Below, piece by piece: positions 35,216-43,467 of a stretch of DNA of 64,000 bases. The stretch's first letter is position 1. Each line of letters starts with the position of its first letter. The stretch is from Neobacillus cucumis (GTDB lineage: Bacteria; Bacillota; Bacilli; Bacillales_B; DSM-18226): positions 11,412-75,411 of the forward strand of contig NZ_JAEHGC010000019.1 of NCBI RefSeq assembly GCF_016107705.1. The letters are read 5' to 3'. The notes under the pieces were generated by a model. That model did not search any database, was not told the DNA's origin, and saw only the letters and a list, made by a program, of their open reading frames with translations. Both the position numbers and the translations under genes were made by a program.

Positions 35216-36214
35216 ATGAAGAAAAAATCAATGATTTTAGGTTTGGCGGTTATGCTTGGAGCAGGTGTTTTAGCAGGCTGTGGATCGAACAATGCAAGCA
35301 CTGATGGAGGAGAGAAAAAGGTCGTTATCGGCTATTTTCCAAACATTGACCATGCACCTGCAATGGTGGCAAGGGAAAAAGGATTTTATGAAAAAGAACT
35401 TGGCAAGGATATCAAAGTAGAATACAAAACTTTTCCAGATGGCGGTGCCTTCATGACCGCACTTAAAACAGGTGATATTGATGCCGGTTTAGTTGGACCA
35501 GGGCCTGTCATGAATAACTTTACAAATGGTGCCGATGTAAAAATCATTGCCGGAGCTTCTTCTGGTGGTACCGCGATTGTTGCCAGCAAACAAAGCGGGA
35601 TCAACTCTGTTAAAGATTTCAGTGGGAAAACCTTCATTACTCCAGGAGTAGGCTGTACACATGATGTACAAATGGAAACATTCTTACAGGATTATGGAGT
35701 TAAGTCAGCCCGTATTGGGGGAACTTTAAAGCACGTAACCGGTAACCCGGCACAATATGCAAGTATGTTTGAATCAGGAAAAGTGGATTTAGCCGCTGTT
35801 CCAGAGCCATGGGCTTCACAGCTAGTGAAGAAATCAGGGGCAAAAGTAATCGTTGACAGCCAGAAAATTTCGTACGGTACAACGTTGCCAAATACGATTC
35901 TTGTAACAAGTGGTAAAGAAATTAAGGCTGATAAAGATGTGGTCGGAAAAATTGTTAAAGCACAGGAAGAAGCGATTGCTTTTATCGGTAAAAATCCTGA
36001 AGAAGCGAAGAATATCACTGTTAAGGCGATTAAAGATATTACAAAACAAGGTCTTGATAAAGATGTGATGGATCAAGCTTGGACACATATTCACTTTACA
36101 AGTGATGTAAACAAAGATGTGATTCAACAGTTTGCTAATTCATCTGTAGAGTTAAAGTTCTTAAAGGAAAAGCCTGATTTTGCTTCGTTAATTGATACAC
36201 AATTTATTAATTAA
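35216..36214 (+). CDS. ABC transporter substrate-binding lipoprotein (SsuA/NMT1-like)
   Basis: Lipoprotein of 332 residues. The signal peptide ends in LAG-Cys-GSNN. The mature N-terminus IGYFPNIDHAPAMVAREKGFY matches the NMT1/SsuA fold, and LVGPGPVMNNF with DLAAVPEPWASQLVKKSG are pocket-forming segments. Ligand candidates are aliphatic sulfonates, nitrate-like anions or pyrimidine thiamine precursors; nothing next to it (no monooxygenase or thiamine salvage gene) tells which. GGGGGAA precedes the ATG. A terminator follows. Confidence 0.88.
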   Translation: MKKKSMILGLAVMLGAGVLAGCGSNNASTDGGEKKVVIGYFPNIDHAPAMVAREKGFYEKELGKDIKVEYKTFPDGGAFMTALKTGDIDAGLVGPGPVMNNFTNGADVKIIAGASSGGTAIVASKQSGINSVKDFSGKTFITPGVGCTHDVQMETFLQDYGVKSARIGGTLKHVTGNPAQYASMFESGKVDLAAVPEPWASQLVKKSGAKVIVDSQKISYGTTLPNTILVTSGKEIKADKDVVGKIVKAQEEAIAFIGKNPEEAKNITVKAIKDITKQGLDKDVMDQAWTHIHFTSDVNKDVIQQFANSSVELKFLKEKPDFASLIDTQFIN

Positions 36215-36220
36215 AATGTA

Positions 36221-36250
36221 AGGTGCTGAGTTAAGACTCGGCACCTTTTT
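36221..36250 (+). terminator. Terminator after the importer operon
   Basis: AGGTGCTGAGT / ACTCGGCACCT stem (one G-U pair) followed by TTTTT. Confidence 0.88.
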
Positions 36251-36272
36251 CTGAAAAAGAGGTGTTTTTACC

Positions 36273-36857
36273 ATGAAACGCTGTTTGTTTCTAGTAGTTT
36301 GTTTATTGCTGTTAGCAGCCTGTTCTAAGACTGAGGAGAAAAATGTAGAGGATTCTTTTCCACTTCATATGGAAGTACAAAAATTTAATGCGGTGAATCA
36401 GTATGGTGAACCATTCACTTTTAAAAACATAAAGGGAAAGGTTTGGGTGGCTGATTTTCTGTTTACCAATTGTGATACGGTTTGTTCGCCGATGACTGCC
36501 AACATGGCGACATTGCAAAGGAAACTGGCTGCTGCTGGGGTGGATGCTGAGCTTGTATCTTTTAGTATCGACCCAGATCACGACCAGCCTGGGAAATTAA
36601 AGGAATATGCTAAAGGGGTGGACGCGGATTTCTCGAACTGGAACCTCCTAACCGGATATAAACAGCCATTCATTGAAAGCTTCGCCAACAAATCTTTTAT
36701 GGCCGCAGCAGCCAAACTGGAAGACTCCAACCAATTTGTACACAGTACATCCTTCTACCTCATCAACAAAGACGGAGTCGTCCTCCAAAAATACGAAGGC
36801 GCCTCAAACCCGCCATACAATGAAATTATTAACGATATTAAAACATTGGAAAAGTGA
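36273..36857 (+). CDS. SCO1/SenC-family copper/thiol lipoprotein
   Basis: Membrane-anchored thioredoxin-fold protein of 194 residues that delivers copper to, or keeps thiols reduced in, the CuA site of cytochrome c oxidase. The lipobox LLAA-Cys is at residue 17. The CXXXC copper motif is in FTNCDTVCSPMTANM and the distal His ligand in FVHSTSFYLIN. Length and motifs match YpmQ (BsSco). It stands alone, not next to ctaA-G. An exact palindrome covers its 3' flank. Confidence 0.92.
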   Translation: MKRCLFLVVCLLLLAACSKTEEKNVEDSFPLHMEVQKFNAVNQYGEPFTFKNIKGKVWVADFLFTNCDTVCSPMTANMATLQRKLAAAGVDAELVSFSIDPDHDQPGKLKEYAKGVDADFSNWNLLTGYKQPFIESFANKSFMAAAAKLEDSNQFVHSTSFYLINKDGVVLQKYEGASNPPYNEIINDIKTLEK

Positions 36858-36904
36858 TTCGACAAAATTCGGGTGGTGCCAGGCACCACCCGAATTTTGT
36901 CGAA
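36858..36904. repeat. Intergenic palindrome, family member 4
   Basis: Perfect 23-bp inverted repeat with a single central base, arms beginning TTCGACAAAATTCGGG and ending GGTGCC. It starts at the stop of the sco gene and lies between convergent genes, where it could serve as bidirectional terminator (AAAAAA flank on one side). The outer arms match member 2 over 15 bases. Confidence 0.9.
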
Positions 36905-36912
36905 AAAATCTA

Positions 36913-37428
36913 TCACTTCTCAAGAATTTGTTTGTATTCTTGCCCTTTTTGGACGTAGACTTCGATGGACATTTGGATTAGTTGCAGGTCTTTTTCTGTG
37001 AGCTCGCGGACTACTTTTCCGGGTGATCCGACGACAAGGGAGCGTGGTGGGATTTTGGTTCCGCTTGTGAGTAGGGTGTTAGCTCCTATGATGCATTCAT
37101 CGCCGATTTCGACGTGGTCGAGGAGGGTGGAGCCCATCCCGATGATACTGCGATTGCCAATCTTGCAGCCGTGTAAAATGACATTATGACCAACTGTTAC
37201 TCCATCCCCAATTTCTACTGGACAACCTTCATATAAATGGATGGTGCTATTATCTTGGATGCTTGTTTGATCTCCAATGGTAATCGGCCCTTCGTCCCCG
37301 CGTAACACCGCATTAAACCAAATGGTAGACTCCTTCCCAATTTTTATATCTCCGATTAAATAAGCGCCAGGTGCCACAAATACCGTTTCGTCGATCGAAG
37401 GGGCAACACCATTGTAAGGTATCTTCAT
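36913..37428 (-). CDS. Gamma-carbonic-anhydrase-family hexapeptide-repeat protein
   Basis: Left-handed beta-helix protein of 171 residues (YtoA/PaaY/CaiE type). Hexapeptide repeats run from about residue 20 to 140. Three candidate zinc His ligands are visible: IHLYEG, VGHNVILHG (two). This matches the active trimeric gamma class, though many relatives have no measured carbonic anhydrase activity. The start has a purine-rich AGGAGAGAGAG upstream. Monocistronic. Confidence 0.85.
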   Translation of the reverse strand: MKIPYNGVAPSIDETVFVAPGAYLIGDIKIGKESTIWFNAVLRGDEGPITIGDQTSIQDNSTIHLYEGCPVEIGDGVTVGHNVILHGCKIGNRSIIGMGSTLLDHVEIGDECIIGANTLLTSGTKIPPRSLVVGSPGKVVRELTEKDLQLIQMSIEVYVQKGQEYKQILEK

Positions 37429-37670
37429 TCTTTCTCTCTCTCCTTTTAAAAATCTGAATTATAACTCTCTTCAGTTATTAGTATACCACTCTACAGTAGA
37501 GGAAAAAAATGAGAACTATTTTCAAATCAATTTTGCCAAGCCAAACTTCGAAAATGTCAAAAATATTTAACAAATATTTGACAAAATTCTTAATAAATTC
37601 ACGGTAATCTCCTTCTATTTTTGTCCGATGGTAGAATAAAACTATCACAATAGTAGAAACGGGTGAGAAG

Positions 37671-38321
37671 ATGAAATGTACGGGGAGAGTATGTATTTTA
37701 GCTTTTACAATCGTTAGTTATATGATTGGTCTTTTCATTCATGGGAATGCTTTCACAAGCTTGGACCTCGTCCTCATTTCTGTTTTTTCTCTAATCGCAT
37801 GGTATTCCGGAAAGCAATATGATTTAGTGAAATTTCATTCCGAAAAGGATTTTTTAACAAAAATATATAATCGCCGTTATGCTGAAAAAATTTTTCCTAA
37901 ATTGAAGGCAAAAATGGAGCGACTGAATAAATCGATGGCAGTGTTTCTTTTAGATGTAAATAATTTTAAAGAGATTAATGACTCACTAGGTCATGAGACC
38001 GGTGATGTAGTTTTAAAAATGCTAACCGAGCTTCTTGCGAAAACCTTAAATAAATCGGAAGTATTAATCAGATGGGGCGGGGATGAATTTTTGATTATCG
38101 CTCCAAATACCAATCATATTGAAGCCGAAAAAATAAGAGAAAAAATAGAAACTTGTCTACTAAACTCAGAAAAAAATACCTATCATATCGCAGTTTCTAT
38201 TGGTTATTCCATTTATCCAGAGCAGGCAAAACGATTTGAAGAGGCTGTAATGCTTGCGGATCAACAAATGTACAAAACGAAATTAGAAAAGAAATGCAAT
38301 GGATTTGTTCCCGTATCCTAA
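37671..38321 (+). CDS. Diguanylate cyclase, GGDEF domain with two N-terminal membrane helices
   Basis: Protein of 216 residues. The first 45 or so residues form two membrane helices; the rest is a GGDEF domain with LLDVNNFKEINDSLGHETGD and the active-site RWGGDEFLI. The usual inhibitory RxxD site five residues before the motif is replaced by NKSE, so product inhibition is unlikely. No sensor domain beyond the helices. The HD-GYP phosphodiesterase gene follows by 60 bases, so synthesis and breakdown of cyclic-di-GMP are encoded side by side. Confidence 0.9.
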   Translation: MKCTGRVCILAFTIVSYMIGLFIHGNAFTSLDLVLISVFSLIAWYSGKQYDLVKFHSEKDFLTKIYNRRYAEKIFPKLKAKMERLNKSMAVFLLDVNNFKEINDSLGHETGDVVLKMLTELLAKTLNKSEVLIRWGGDEFLIIAPNTNHIEAEKIREKIETCLLNSEKNTYHIAVSIGYSIYPEQAKRFEEAVMLADQQMYKTKLEKKCNGFVPVS

Positions 38322-38381
38322 TCGTTTAAGAGAGATGGATTATTGTATTTCGGGTTACCAAGAAAGGGAGTTTTAACTGCA

Positions 38382-39350
38382 ATGGAAAAAAGAATTCAAT
38401 CATGGTTAAATAAACCCAATTACTTTCGTTATGGATTCATTTGCATCTTACTATGTAGTACGTTTTTAAACTTAACCATTTTAATGGATGAACGGATTTA
38501 TATATTTTATGTTCTTGCCACCGTTTTCTTAGGAATTGGCTTTTTTAATCAATCCCCCTTGTTTCTAGTGTTATGTACGACCCTCATTGTCACTTGCAGG
38601 TATTCCTTTGCACCAAATTTACCGGATGCAGGCACTTTTTTCGTTCAGCTTGGTACTTATCTGTTAATCATGGTCATTTCAGTTGGACTAATGAAACATA
38701 ACCAGCGAATAAAAAGAGATAATATTGAAATGATTAAGGTTCTTTCCAAAGCACTGGACTCCAGGGATACTTATACCTCCCAGCATTCTGAAAATGTTGC
38801 CAAATATGCTTTGAAAATCGCTAAGAAAATGAAATTATCAGCTGAATTATGTGATATGACTCAAAAAGCAGGATTATTACACGATATCGGAAAAATAGGG
38901 GTTCCTGAACATATCTTAAAGAAGCCGGGTAAGCTTACGGAAGAGGAATATTCGATTATTAAAGAGCATCCGTTAATCGGGAATGAAATTATTAAGCACG
39001 TTTCAAGCTTTCATGAAACAGGAATATTAGACGGCGTTTTATATCATCATGAGCGATATGATGGCAAGGGATATCCTCATGGGCTTAAAGGCGAGGAGAT
39101 TCCGTTAATTGCCCGCATTTTAGCTGTTGCGGATACATTTGATGCGATGACTTCGAAGCGGGTTTATCGAACAGAGCTAGATGTACATAAAACGCTAGCT
39201 GAAATTGAACAAAATAAAGGAACACAATTTGATCCAGAAATTGCGGAAGTATTTTTACGTTTATTTGAAGAGGAGCACTTAATAAAATTAAAGAAGGAAA
39301 TTCCCAAAATAGTATTTAAATCACAAACAACGAAAACCCTCGGCCAATGA
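38382..39350 (+). CDS. HD-GYP domain cyclic-di-GMP phosphodiesterase, membrane-bound
   Basis: Protein of 322 residues. Four or so membrane helices occupy residues 15-115; the C-terminal part is an HD-GYP domain with HSENVAKYALKIA, LLHDIGKIGVPEHIL, HPLIGNEII, YHHERYDGKGYPHGLKGEEIP and ARILAVADTFDAMTS. All metal and substrate residues are present. ATG 38382 is used (AAGGGAG 11 bases before); a TTG at 38343 is the alternative. Likely paired with the preceding GGDEF protein. Confidence 0.88.
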   Translation: MEKRIQSWLNKPNYFRYGFICILLCSTFLNLTILMDERIYIFYVLATVFLGIGFFNQSPLFLVLCTTLIVTCRYSFAPNLPDAGTFFVQLGTYLLIMVISVGLMKHNQRIKRDNIEMIKVLSKALDSRDTYTSQHSENVAKYALKIAKKMKLSAELCDMTQKAGLLHDIGKIGVPEHILKKPGKLTEEEYSIIKEHPLIGNEIIKHVSSFHETGILDGVLYHHERYDGKGYPHGLKGEEIPLIARILAVADTFDAMTSKRVYRTELDVHKTLAEIEQNKGTQFDPEIAEVFLRLFEEEHLIKLKKEIPKIVFKSQTTKTLGQ

Positions 39351-39499
39351 ATGGGACGAGGGTATATGAACTCCTTCATCCCCAACAACAACTTCTCCCT
39401 TGGATGAACCGGAAAAATAATAGATGCCAGTGAAAAATCCTTCATTTTCCAATGTAAGCGTTTTAACTTTGACAAAATAATAAAAATAGTCAAAATATA

Positions 39500-39528
39500 T
39501 TGACGAAGGCGATTTACGGTGGTAACCT
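39500..39528 (+). promoter_or_regulatory. Probable promoter of the ilvA leader
   Basis: TTGACG (39500-39505) and TAACCT (39523-39528) with a 17-base spacer, just upstream of the T-box fold. Confidence 0.45.
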
Positions 39529-39544
39529 AATAACAAATTTAAGA

Positions 39545-39816
39545 TGAATTGATGACGAGAATAGTAGGATTTATTCCTTGTTTAACAGAGAGTCGACATT
39601 GGGTGGGAGTCGATAACAGGAAACTTCTGAAAATCATCTCCGAGATGCGTAGCTGAAAGTTAGTAAGCTAGGCCGGAAGGTCCACCGTTAAATTGGAACA
39701 CGTATCATGATACGGTACGTTGATTTGAGAGCCGCAGCTTTATTGAGGAATTTTAGCTGTGGAAGTAGGGTGGTAACGCGAGCTAACTCGTCCCTATACA
39801 TGGGGCGGGTTTTTTG
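39545..39816 (+). ncRNA. T-box leader controlling ilvA
   Basis: tRNA-sensing riboswitch. The T-box sequence AGGGTGGTAACGCG is at 39767-39780. Stem I starts around GATGACGAGAATAGTAGG, and the specifier region near 39631 reads GAAAATCATC, so the specifier codon is probably ATC (isoleucine). The terminator is ACTCGTCCC / GGGGCGGGT (39786-39810) plus a T-run; the T-box can pair instead to form the antiterminator when uncharged tRNA binds. Isoleucine shortage would thus raise threonine dehydratase. Confidence 0.93.
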
Positions 39817-39872
39817 TTGTTTAAAAATTGAATTTGAAATTGAAAAGTGCAATTATTTAGGAGGGACCATGA

Positions 39873-41162
39873 ATGAAACAACAAGTTGAGCAAACAGAGA
39901 AAACAGAGAAAACAGAACAAACATTAACTGCTGAGGATGTGATCCTTGCCAGTCACAATATTAAGGACGAAATTTCGCCCACTCCTCTGCAATACAATGC
40001 CATTCTATCTGAACGATATGAGTGTAATGTCTACCTTAAGCGCGAGGACCTGCAAAGTGTACGTTCCTTTAAAATTCGCGGGGCCTATAATCGGATTAAA
40101 AAACTCAGCGGTGAAGATCTACATAATGGGATTATCTGTGCAAGCGCCGGAAACCATGCACAGGGAGTAGCCTATTCCTGTCATCTTCTCAAAATTAACG
40201 GAAAAATCTTCATGCCAAGCACAACACCAAAGCAAAAAGTGAACCAAGTAAAGTTCTGGGGCAGGGAAGATGTTGAAATTGTCTTAGTGGGGGATACCTT
40301 TGACGATGCTTATGAAAAGGCAATGGAATGCAGTAAAGTAGAGAACAGAACCTTTATCCACCCTTTTGATGATTTTGATGTTATTGCGGGACAAGGAACA
40401 GTCGCGGTTGAACTCCTTAATGACTCACAGGAACCAATCGACTATTTATTCGCGGCCATCGGCGGCGGGGGACTTGTTTCAGGTGTTGGAACCTATATGA
40501 AACAATATTCTCCGGATACTAAATTAATCGGTGTCGAACCAATGGGTGCCCCTGGCATGAAAGAATCGTTATCAAAAGGAAAGGTAACCTCTCTTAAAGA
40601 AATTGATCCTTTCGTAGACGGTGCAGCCGTAAAAACTGTTGGGGCGCATACGTTTGAGATTTGTAAGGACCTGGTAGAAGATATTGTGGTAGTCCCGGAA
40701 GGAAAAGTTTGTACAACACTCATTTCGTTATATAACGAAAATGCCATCGTTGTGGAACCAACCGGTGCTTTATCTATCGCTGCACTTGATTCCTATAAGG
40801 AACAAATTAAAGGAAAAACAGTCGTTTGTATTGTTAGCGGTGGGAACAATGATATTGGAAGAATGCAGGAAATCAAAGAGCGTTCCAAAATTTATGAAGG
40901 CTTACAGCATTACTTCATTGTTCAATTCCCGCAGCGTCCCGGTGCATTGAGAGAGTTTTTATTAGATGTTCTTGGACCAAATGATGATATCAGCCATTTT
41001 GAATATACGAAAAAGAACAACCGCGAAACTGGACCGGCCCTAGTCGGAATCGAATTAAAGGATAAAGACGATTACTTCCCATTAATGGAACGGATTAAGG
41101 CAAAAGGATTTTTATATCGGGAAGTGAATAAAGATAAAGCATTATATCAAATGTTGGTATAG
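39873..41162 (+). CDS. ilvA: Threonine dehydratase, biosynthetic
   Basis: PLP enzyme of 429 residues that turns threonine into 2-oxobutanoate, the first step to isoleucine. Landmarks are the PLP lysine in SFKIRGAYNRI, the phosphate-binding CASAGNHAQG, GGGGLVSG and the late VVCIVSGGNNDIGR. The C-terminal 95 residues form one ACT-like regulatory domain (FPQRPGALREFLLDVLGPNDD). The N-terminus has an unusual Glu-Lys-Thr repeat (EQTEKTEKTEQT). ATG 39873 follows AGGAGGG; the overlapping ATG at 39869 is out of frame. Monocistronic under the T-box. Confidence 0.95.
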   Translation: MKQQVEQTEKTEKTEQTLTAEDVILASHNIKDEISPTPLQYNAILSERYECNVYLKREDLQSVRSFKIRGAYNRIKKLSGEDLHNGIICASAGNHAQGVAYSCHLLKINGKIFMPSTTPKQKVNQVKFWGREDVEIVLVGDTFDDAYEKAMECSKVENRTFIHPFDDFDVIAGQGTVAVELLNDSQEPIDYLFAAIGGGGLVSGVGTYMKQYSPDTKLIGVEPMGAPGMKESLSKGKVTSLKEIDPFVDGAAVKTVGAHTFEICKDLVEDIVVVPEGKVCTTLISLYNENAIVVEPTGALSIAALDSYKEQIKGKTVVCIVSGGNNDIGRMQEIKERSKIYEGLQHYFIVQFPQRPGALREFLLDVLGPNDDISHFEYTKKNNRETGPALVGIELKDKDDYFPLMERIKAKGFLYREVNKDKALYQMLV

Positions 41163-41174
41163 TAACCTTTTTTA

Positions 41175-41209
41175 AATCTTCGGGTCCATCAGGACTCGGA
41201 GATTTTTTT
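41175..41209 (+). terminator. Terminator after ilvA
   Basis: AATCTTCGGGTCC / GGACTCGGAGATT with a 4-base loop and a T-run. Confidence 0.88.
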
Positions 41210-41357
41210 ATTTTTAACAGAAAAATGATACGATATTTCTGTAGAAGATCAACCTAAACTCTCCCTAAAAATTATATTAATAATCCATGAAAAATCTAAA
41301 CTAATGGAAGAAACATGTTAAATTATTGGTAGAGTTATTTAAAAGGAGAAAGAAATC

Positions 41358-42047
41358 ATGAAAAAACGTATCCTAGTCATCGAGGATGAAATCAATATTG
41401 CTAAGGTGTTAAAAATAGAACTTGAATATGAGAGTTATGAAGTGTTTGTCGAACATAATGGAAAATCAGGATTAAATACGGCAACAGAAAAATCCATCGA
41501 TCTTATTTTATTGGATGTTATGCTCCCTGAAATGAATGGAATCGAGGTACTAAGAAGGCTTAGGAAGGCAGGGAATCAAACTCCGGTTATTCTTTTGACA
41601 GCTCGAAATATGACATTGGATAAGGTAACGGGATTGGATCAAGGAGCCAATGATTATATAACCAAACCATTCGAAATCGAAGAACTTTTGGCCAGGGTTC
41701 GTGCATGTATCCGCGACCACTCGATTCATACTCCAAAGGAAGTTACTTCTGTAGTGACTGTAGGGGATTTATCGATCGATACAAATACCCGAGAAGTAAC
41801 AAGAGATGGGACCTCCATCACCGTTACTCCGAAAGAATATGATTTATTGCTTTATTTGGTAACAAATAAAAATAAGGTTGTCACGAGAGACAATATTATC
41901 TTGAATGTATGGGGCTATGAATATGAAGGAGAGACCAATGTTATTGACGTATTCATTCGCCATCTTCGCAAAAAAGTGGACGAAGGGTTTGAATCCGAAT
42001 TAATTCATACTGTTCGTGGAGTTGGTTTTACCGTCAAGGAGAAATAA
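41358..42047 (+). CDS. OmpR-family response regulator
   Basis: Protein of 229 residues. Receiver domain (1-120) with acidic pocket VIEDE, phospho-acceptor Asp in LILLDVMLPEMNG, and Thr/Lys switch residues in ILLTAR and YITKPF. Winged-helix DNA-binding domain (130-227) with LTPKEYDLLLYLVTNKNKVVTRD-like segments and VFIRHLRKKVD. The kinase gene follows by one base. Overall the pair resembles ArlRS/YkoGH; the regulated genes are not evident. Confidence 0.93.
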   Translation: MKKRILVIEDEINIAKVLKIELEYESYEVFVEHNGKSGLNTATEKSIDLILLDVMLPEMNGIEVLRRLRKAGNQTPVILLTARNMTLDKVTGLDQGANDYITKPFEIEELLARVRACIRDHSIHTPKEVTSVVTVGDLSIDTNTREVTRDGTSITVTPKEYDLLLYLVTNKNKVVTRDNIILNVWGYEYEGETNVIDVFIRHLRKKVDEGFESELIHTVRGVGFTVKEK

Positions 42048-42048
42048 C

Positions 42049-43404
42049 ATGAAAATCACCACGAAAATTAACCTAATGACAACCGCGTGGCTGCTTTGTG
42101 TGTTAATCCTTATTAATGTCGTTGTCTTTTTTTCTTTTTTAAAAATTACCGTCAATATGGAAGAGGATGCGCTATTACAAAAGGCGAATGATATTATCGA
42201 TGAACTTAAATCTTCATCTCCAGAAGAGCAAACAGAAAAGTTAAAAGATTTTTTAACCATCCATTCTTATATCAGGGTCGTTGATCCTAATGGAAAAACA
42301 CTTGCGGAAGTAACCAATGATAGGGAAATTACAAGTAAGATTAAACCAAAATATACAAGAAAACAGGAATCCGGCAGGATATTACTTGGAACAAAAACGG
42401 GAGAAAAGCAAGTAATCTATGTTCGTGTTCCGATAAAAACAAGTCAGAACCGAACAGCAACTCTTGATATTGGAGAAGCCTTGATGGGACTTGAAATGAG
42501 AAAAGATATTTTACTGTGGATCCTTGGATTATGTACTGTCCTATCCGGAATCTTGTCCCTTCTTGGCGGGAAATGGTTATCCGGCTTCATTATGCGTCCC
42601 ATTTCCAATATGATCAAAACCATGGAGGACATTGAACAAAGTGGTATCCCAAAAAAGATTGTGATTCAAAATCGGACAAGGGACGAATTGGAGCAGATGG
42701 CCTCGACCTTTAATCGAATGATTGAACGGCTTAGTGAGAACATGGAAAAACAGGACCAGTTTATTTCAGATGCTTCTCACGAATTAAAAACACCGTTAAC
42801 CGTCATTAAAAGCTATGCCAGCCTTTTGAGACGAAGGGGCGTGCAAAATAATGAAATATCAACGGAAGCGATTGAAGCCATTTATTCGGAAGCAACCCGG
42901 ATCCAAAAAATGACCGAAATGTTCTTGAATATGGCCACTTCCGAAAAAGAAACGACCTTGGATCTAAGGCAAGTGGATTTAGTCGGCTTATGTAAAGAGA
43001 TTCAAAAACAGCTAAAAAATGCCTATAAGCGCGAGATTTATCTCCACCACAGTGATGAACATATTTATATCCAAGCGGATGAACTGAAATTAAAACAAGT
43101 GATCATAATCCTTCTGGATAATGCGATCAAGTATAGTAAAGATCAAATCGATCTATATTTGAATCAGCAGCAACATTTTGCATCTATTGCCGTAAAAGAT
43201 TACGGCATCGGCATACCAGAACAAGATCTTCATCGGATTTTTGAACGATTTTATCGGGTTGATAAAGCAAGAAGCAGAGAAACAGGCGGAACTGGCCTTG
43301 GGCTTGCAATAGCCAAGAATATTATGAAAATGCATAAAGGGGAAATAAAAATAACAAGTAAAGAAGAAAAAGGAACAGAAGTCGAATTACTATTTCCTCT
43401 ATAA
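42049..43404 (+). CDS. Sensor histidine kinase with HAMP domain
   Basis: Membrane kinase of 451 residues. Two membrane helices (about 10-32 and 155-180) enclose an extracellular domain of 120 residues; then HAMP, the dimerisation domain with phospho-His in ISDASHELKTPLTV, and the ATPase domain with N-box LDNAIKYSKD, G1 DYGIGIPEQD, F-box RIFERFYRVDKAR and G2 GGTGLGLAIAKNI. ATG 42049 is one base after the regulator stop; the earlier start overlaps the regulator. Closest in plan to ArlS-type kinases. Signal unknown. Confidence 0.93.
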   Translation: MKITTKINLMTTAWLLCVLILINVVVFFSFLKITVNMEEDALLQKANDIIDELKSSSPEEQTEKLKDFLTIHSYIRVVDPNGKTLAEVTNDREITSKIKPKYTRKQESGRILLGTKTGEKQVIYVRVPIKTSQNRTATLDIGEALMGLEMRKDILLWILGLCTVLSGILSLLGGKWLSGFIMRPISNMIKTMEDIEQSGIPKKIVIQNRTRDELEQMASTFNRMIERLSENMEKQDQFISDASHELKTPLTVIKSYASLLRRRGVQNNEISTEAIEAIYSEATRIQKMTEMFLNMATSEKETTLDLRQVDLVGLCKEIQKQLKNAYKREIYLHHSDEHIYIQADELKLKQVIIILLDNAIKYSKDQIDLYLNQQQHFASIAVKDYGIGIPEQDLHRIFERFYRVDKARSRETGGTGLGLAIAKNIMKMHKGEIKITSKEEKGTEVELLFPL

Positions 43405-43408
43405 GATT

Positions 43409-43452
43409 GTGAAAAATTCACACGGTGCCTGGCACCATTGTGAATTTTTCAC
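43409..43452. repeat. Intergenic palindrome, family member 5
   Basis: GTGAAAAATTCACA / TGTGAATTTTTCAC arms around GGTGCCTGGCACC. Lies 5 bases after the kinase stop between convergent genes; probably terminates both. Outer arms differ from members 1, 2 and 4; the core is the same. Confidence 0.85.
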
Positions 43453-43467
43453 TAAGTCTACATACGT

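Noticed and set aside
39321..39536. Minus-strand frame of 71 codons with a protein-like segment (LTLENEGFFTGIYYFSG) after the HD-GYP gene
   Set aside because: No start codon with a ribosome binding site, and it overlaps the end of the HD-GYP gene and the promoter of the T-box. It may be a remnant, but I cannot support a gene.
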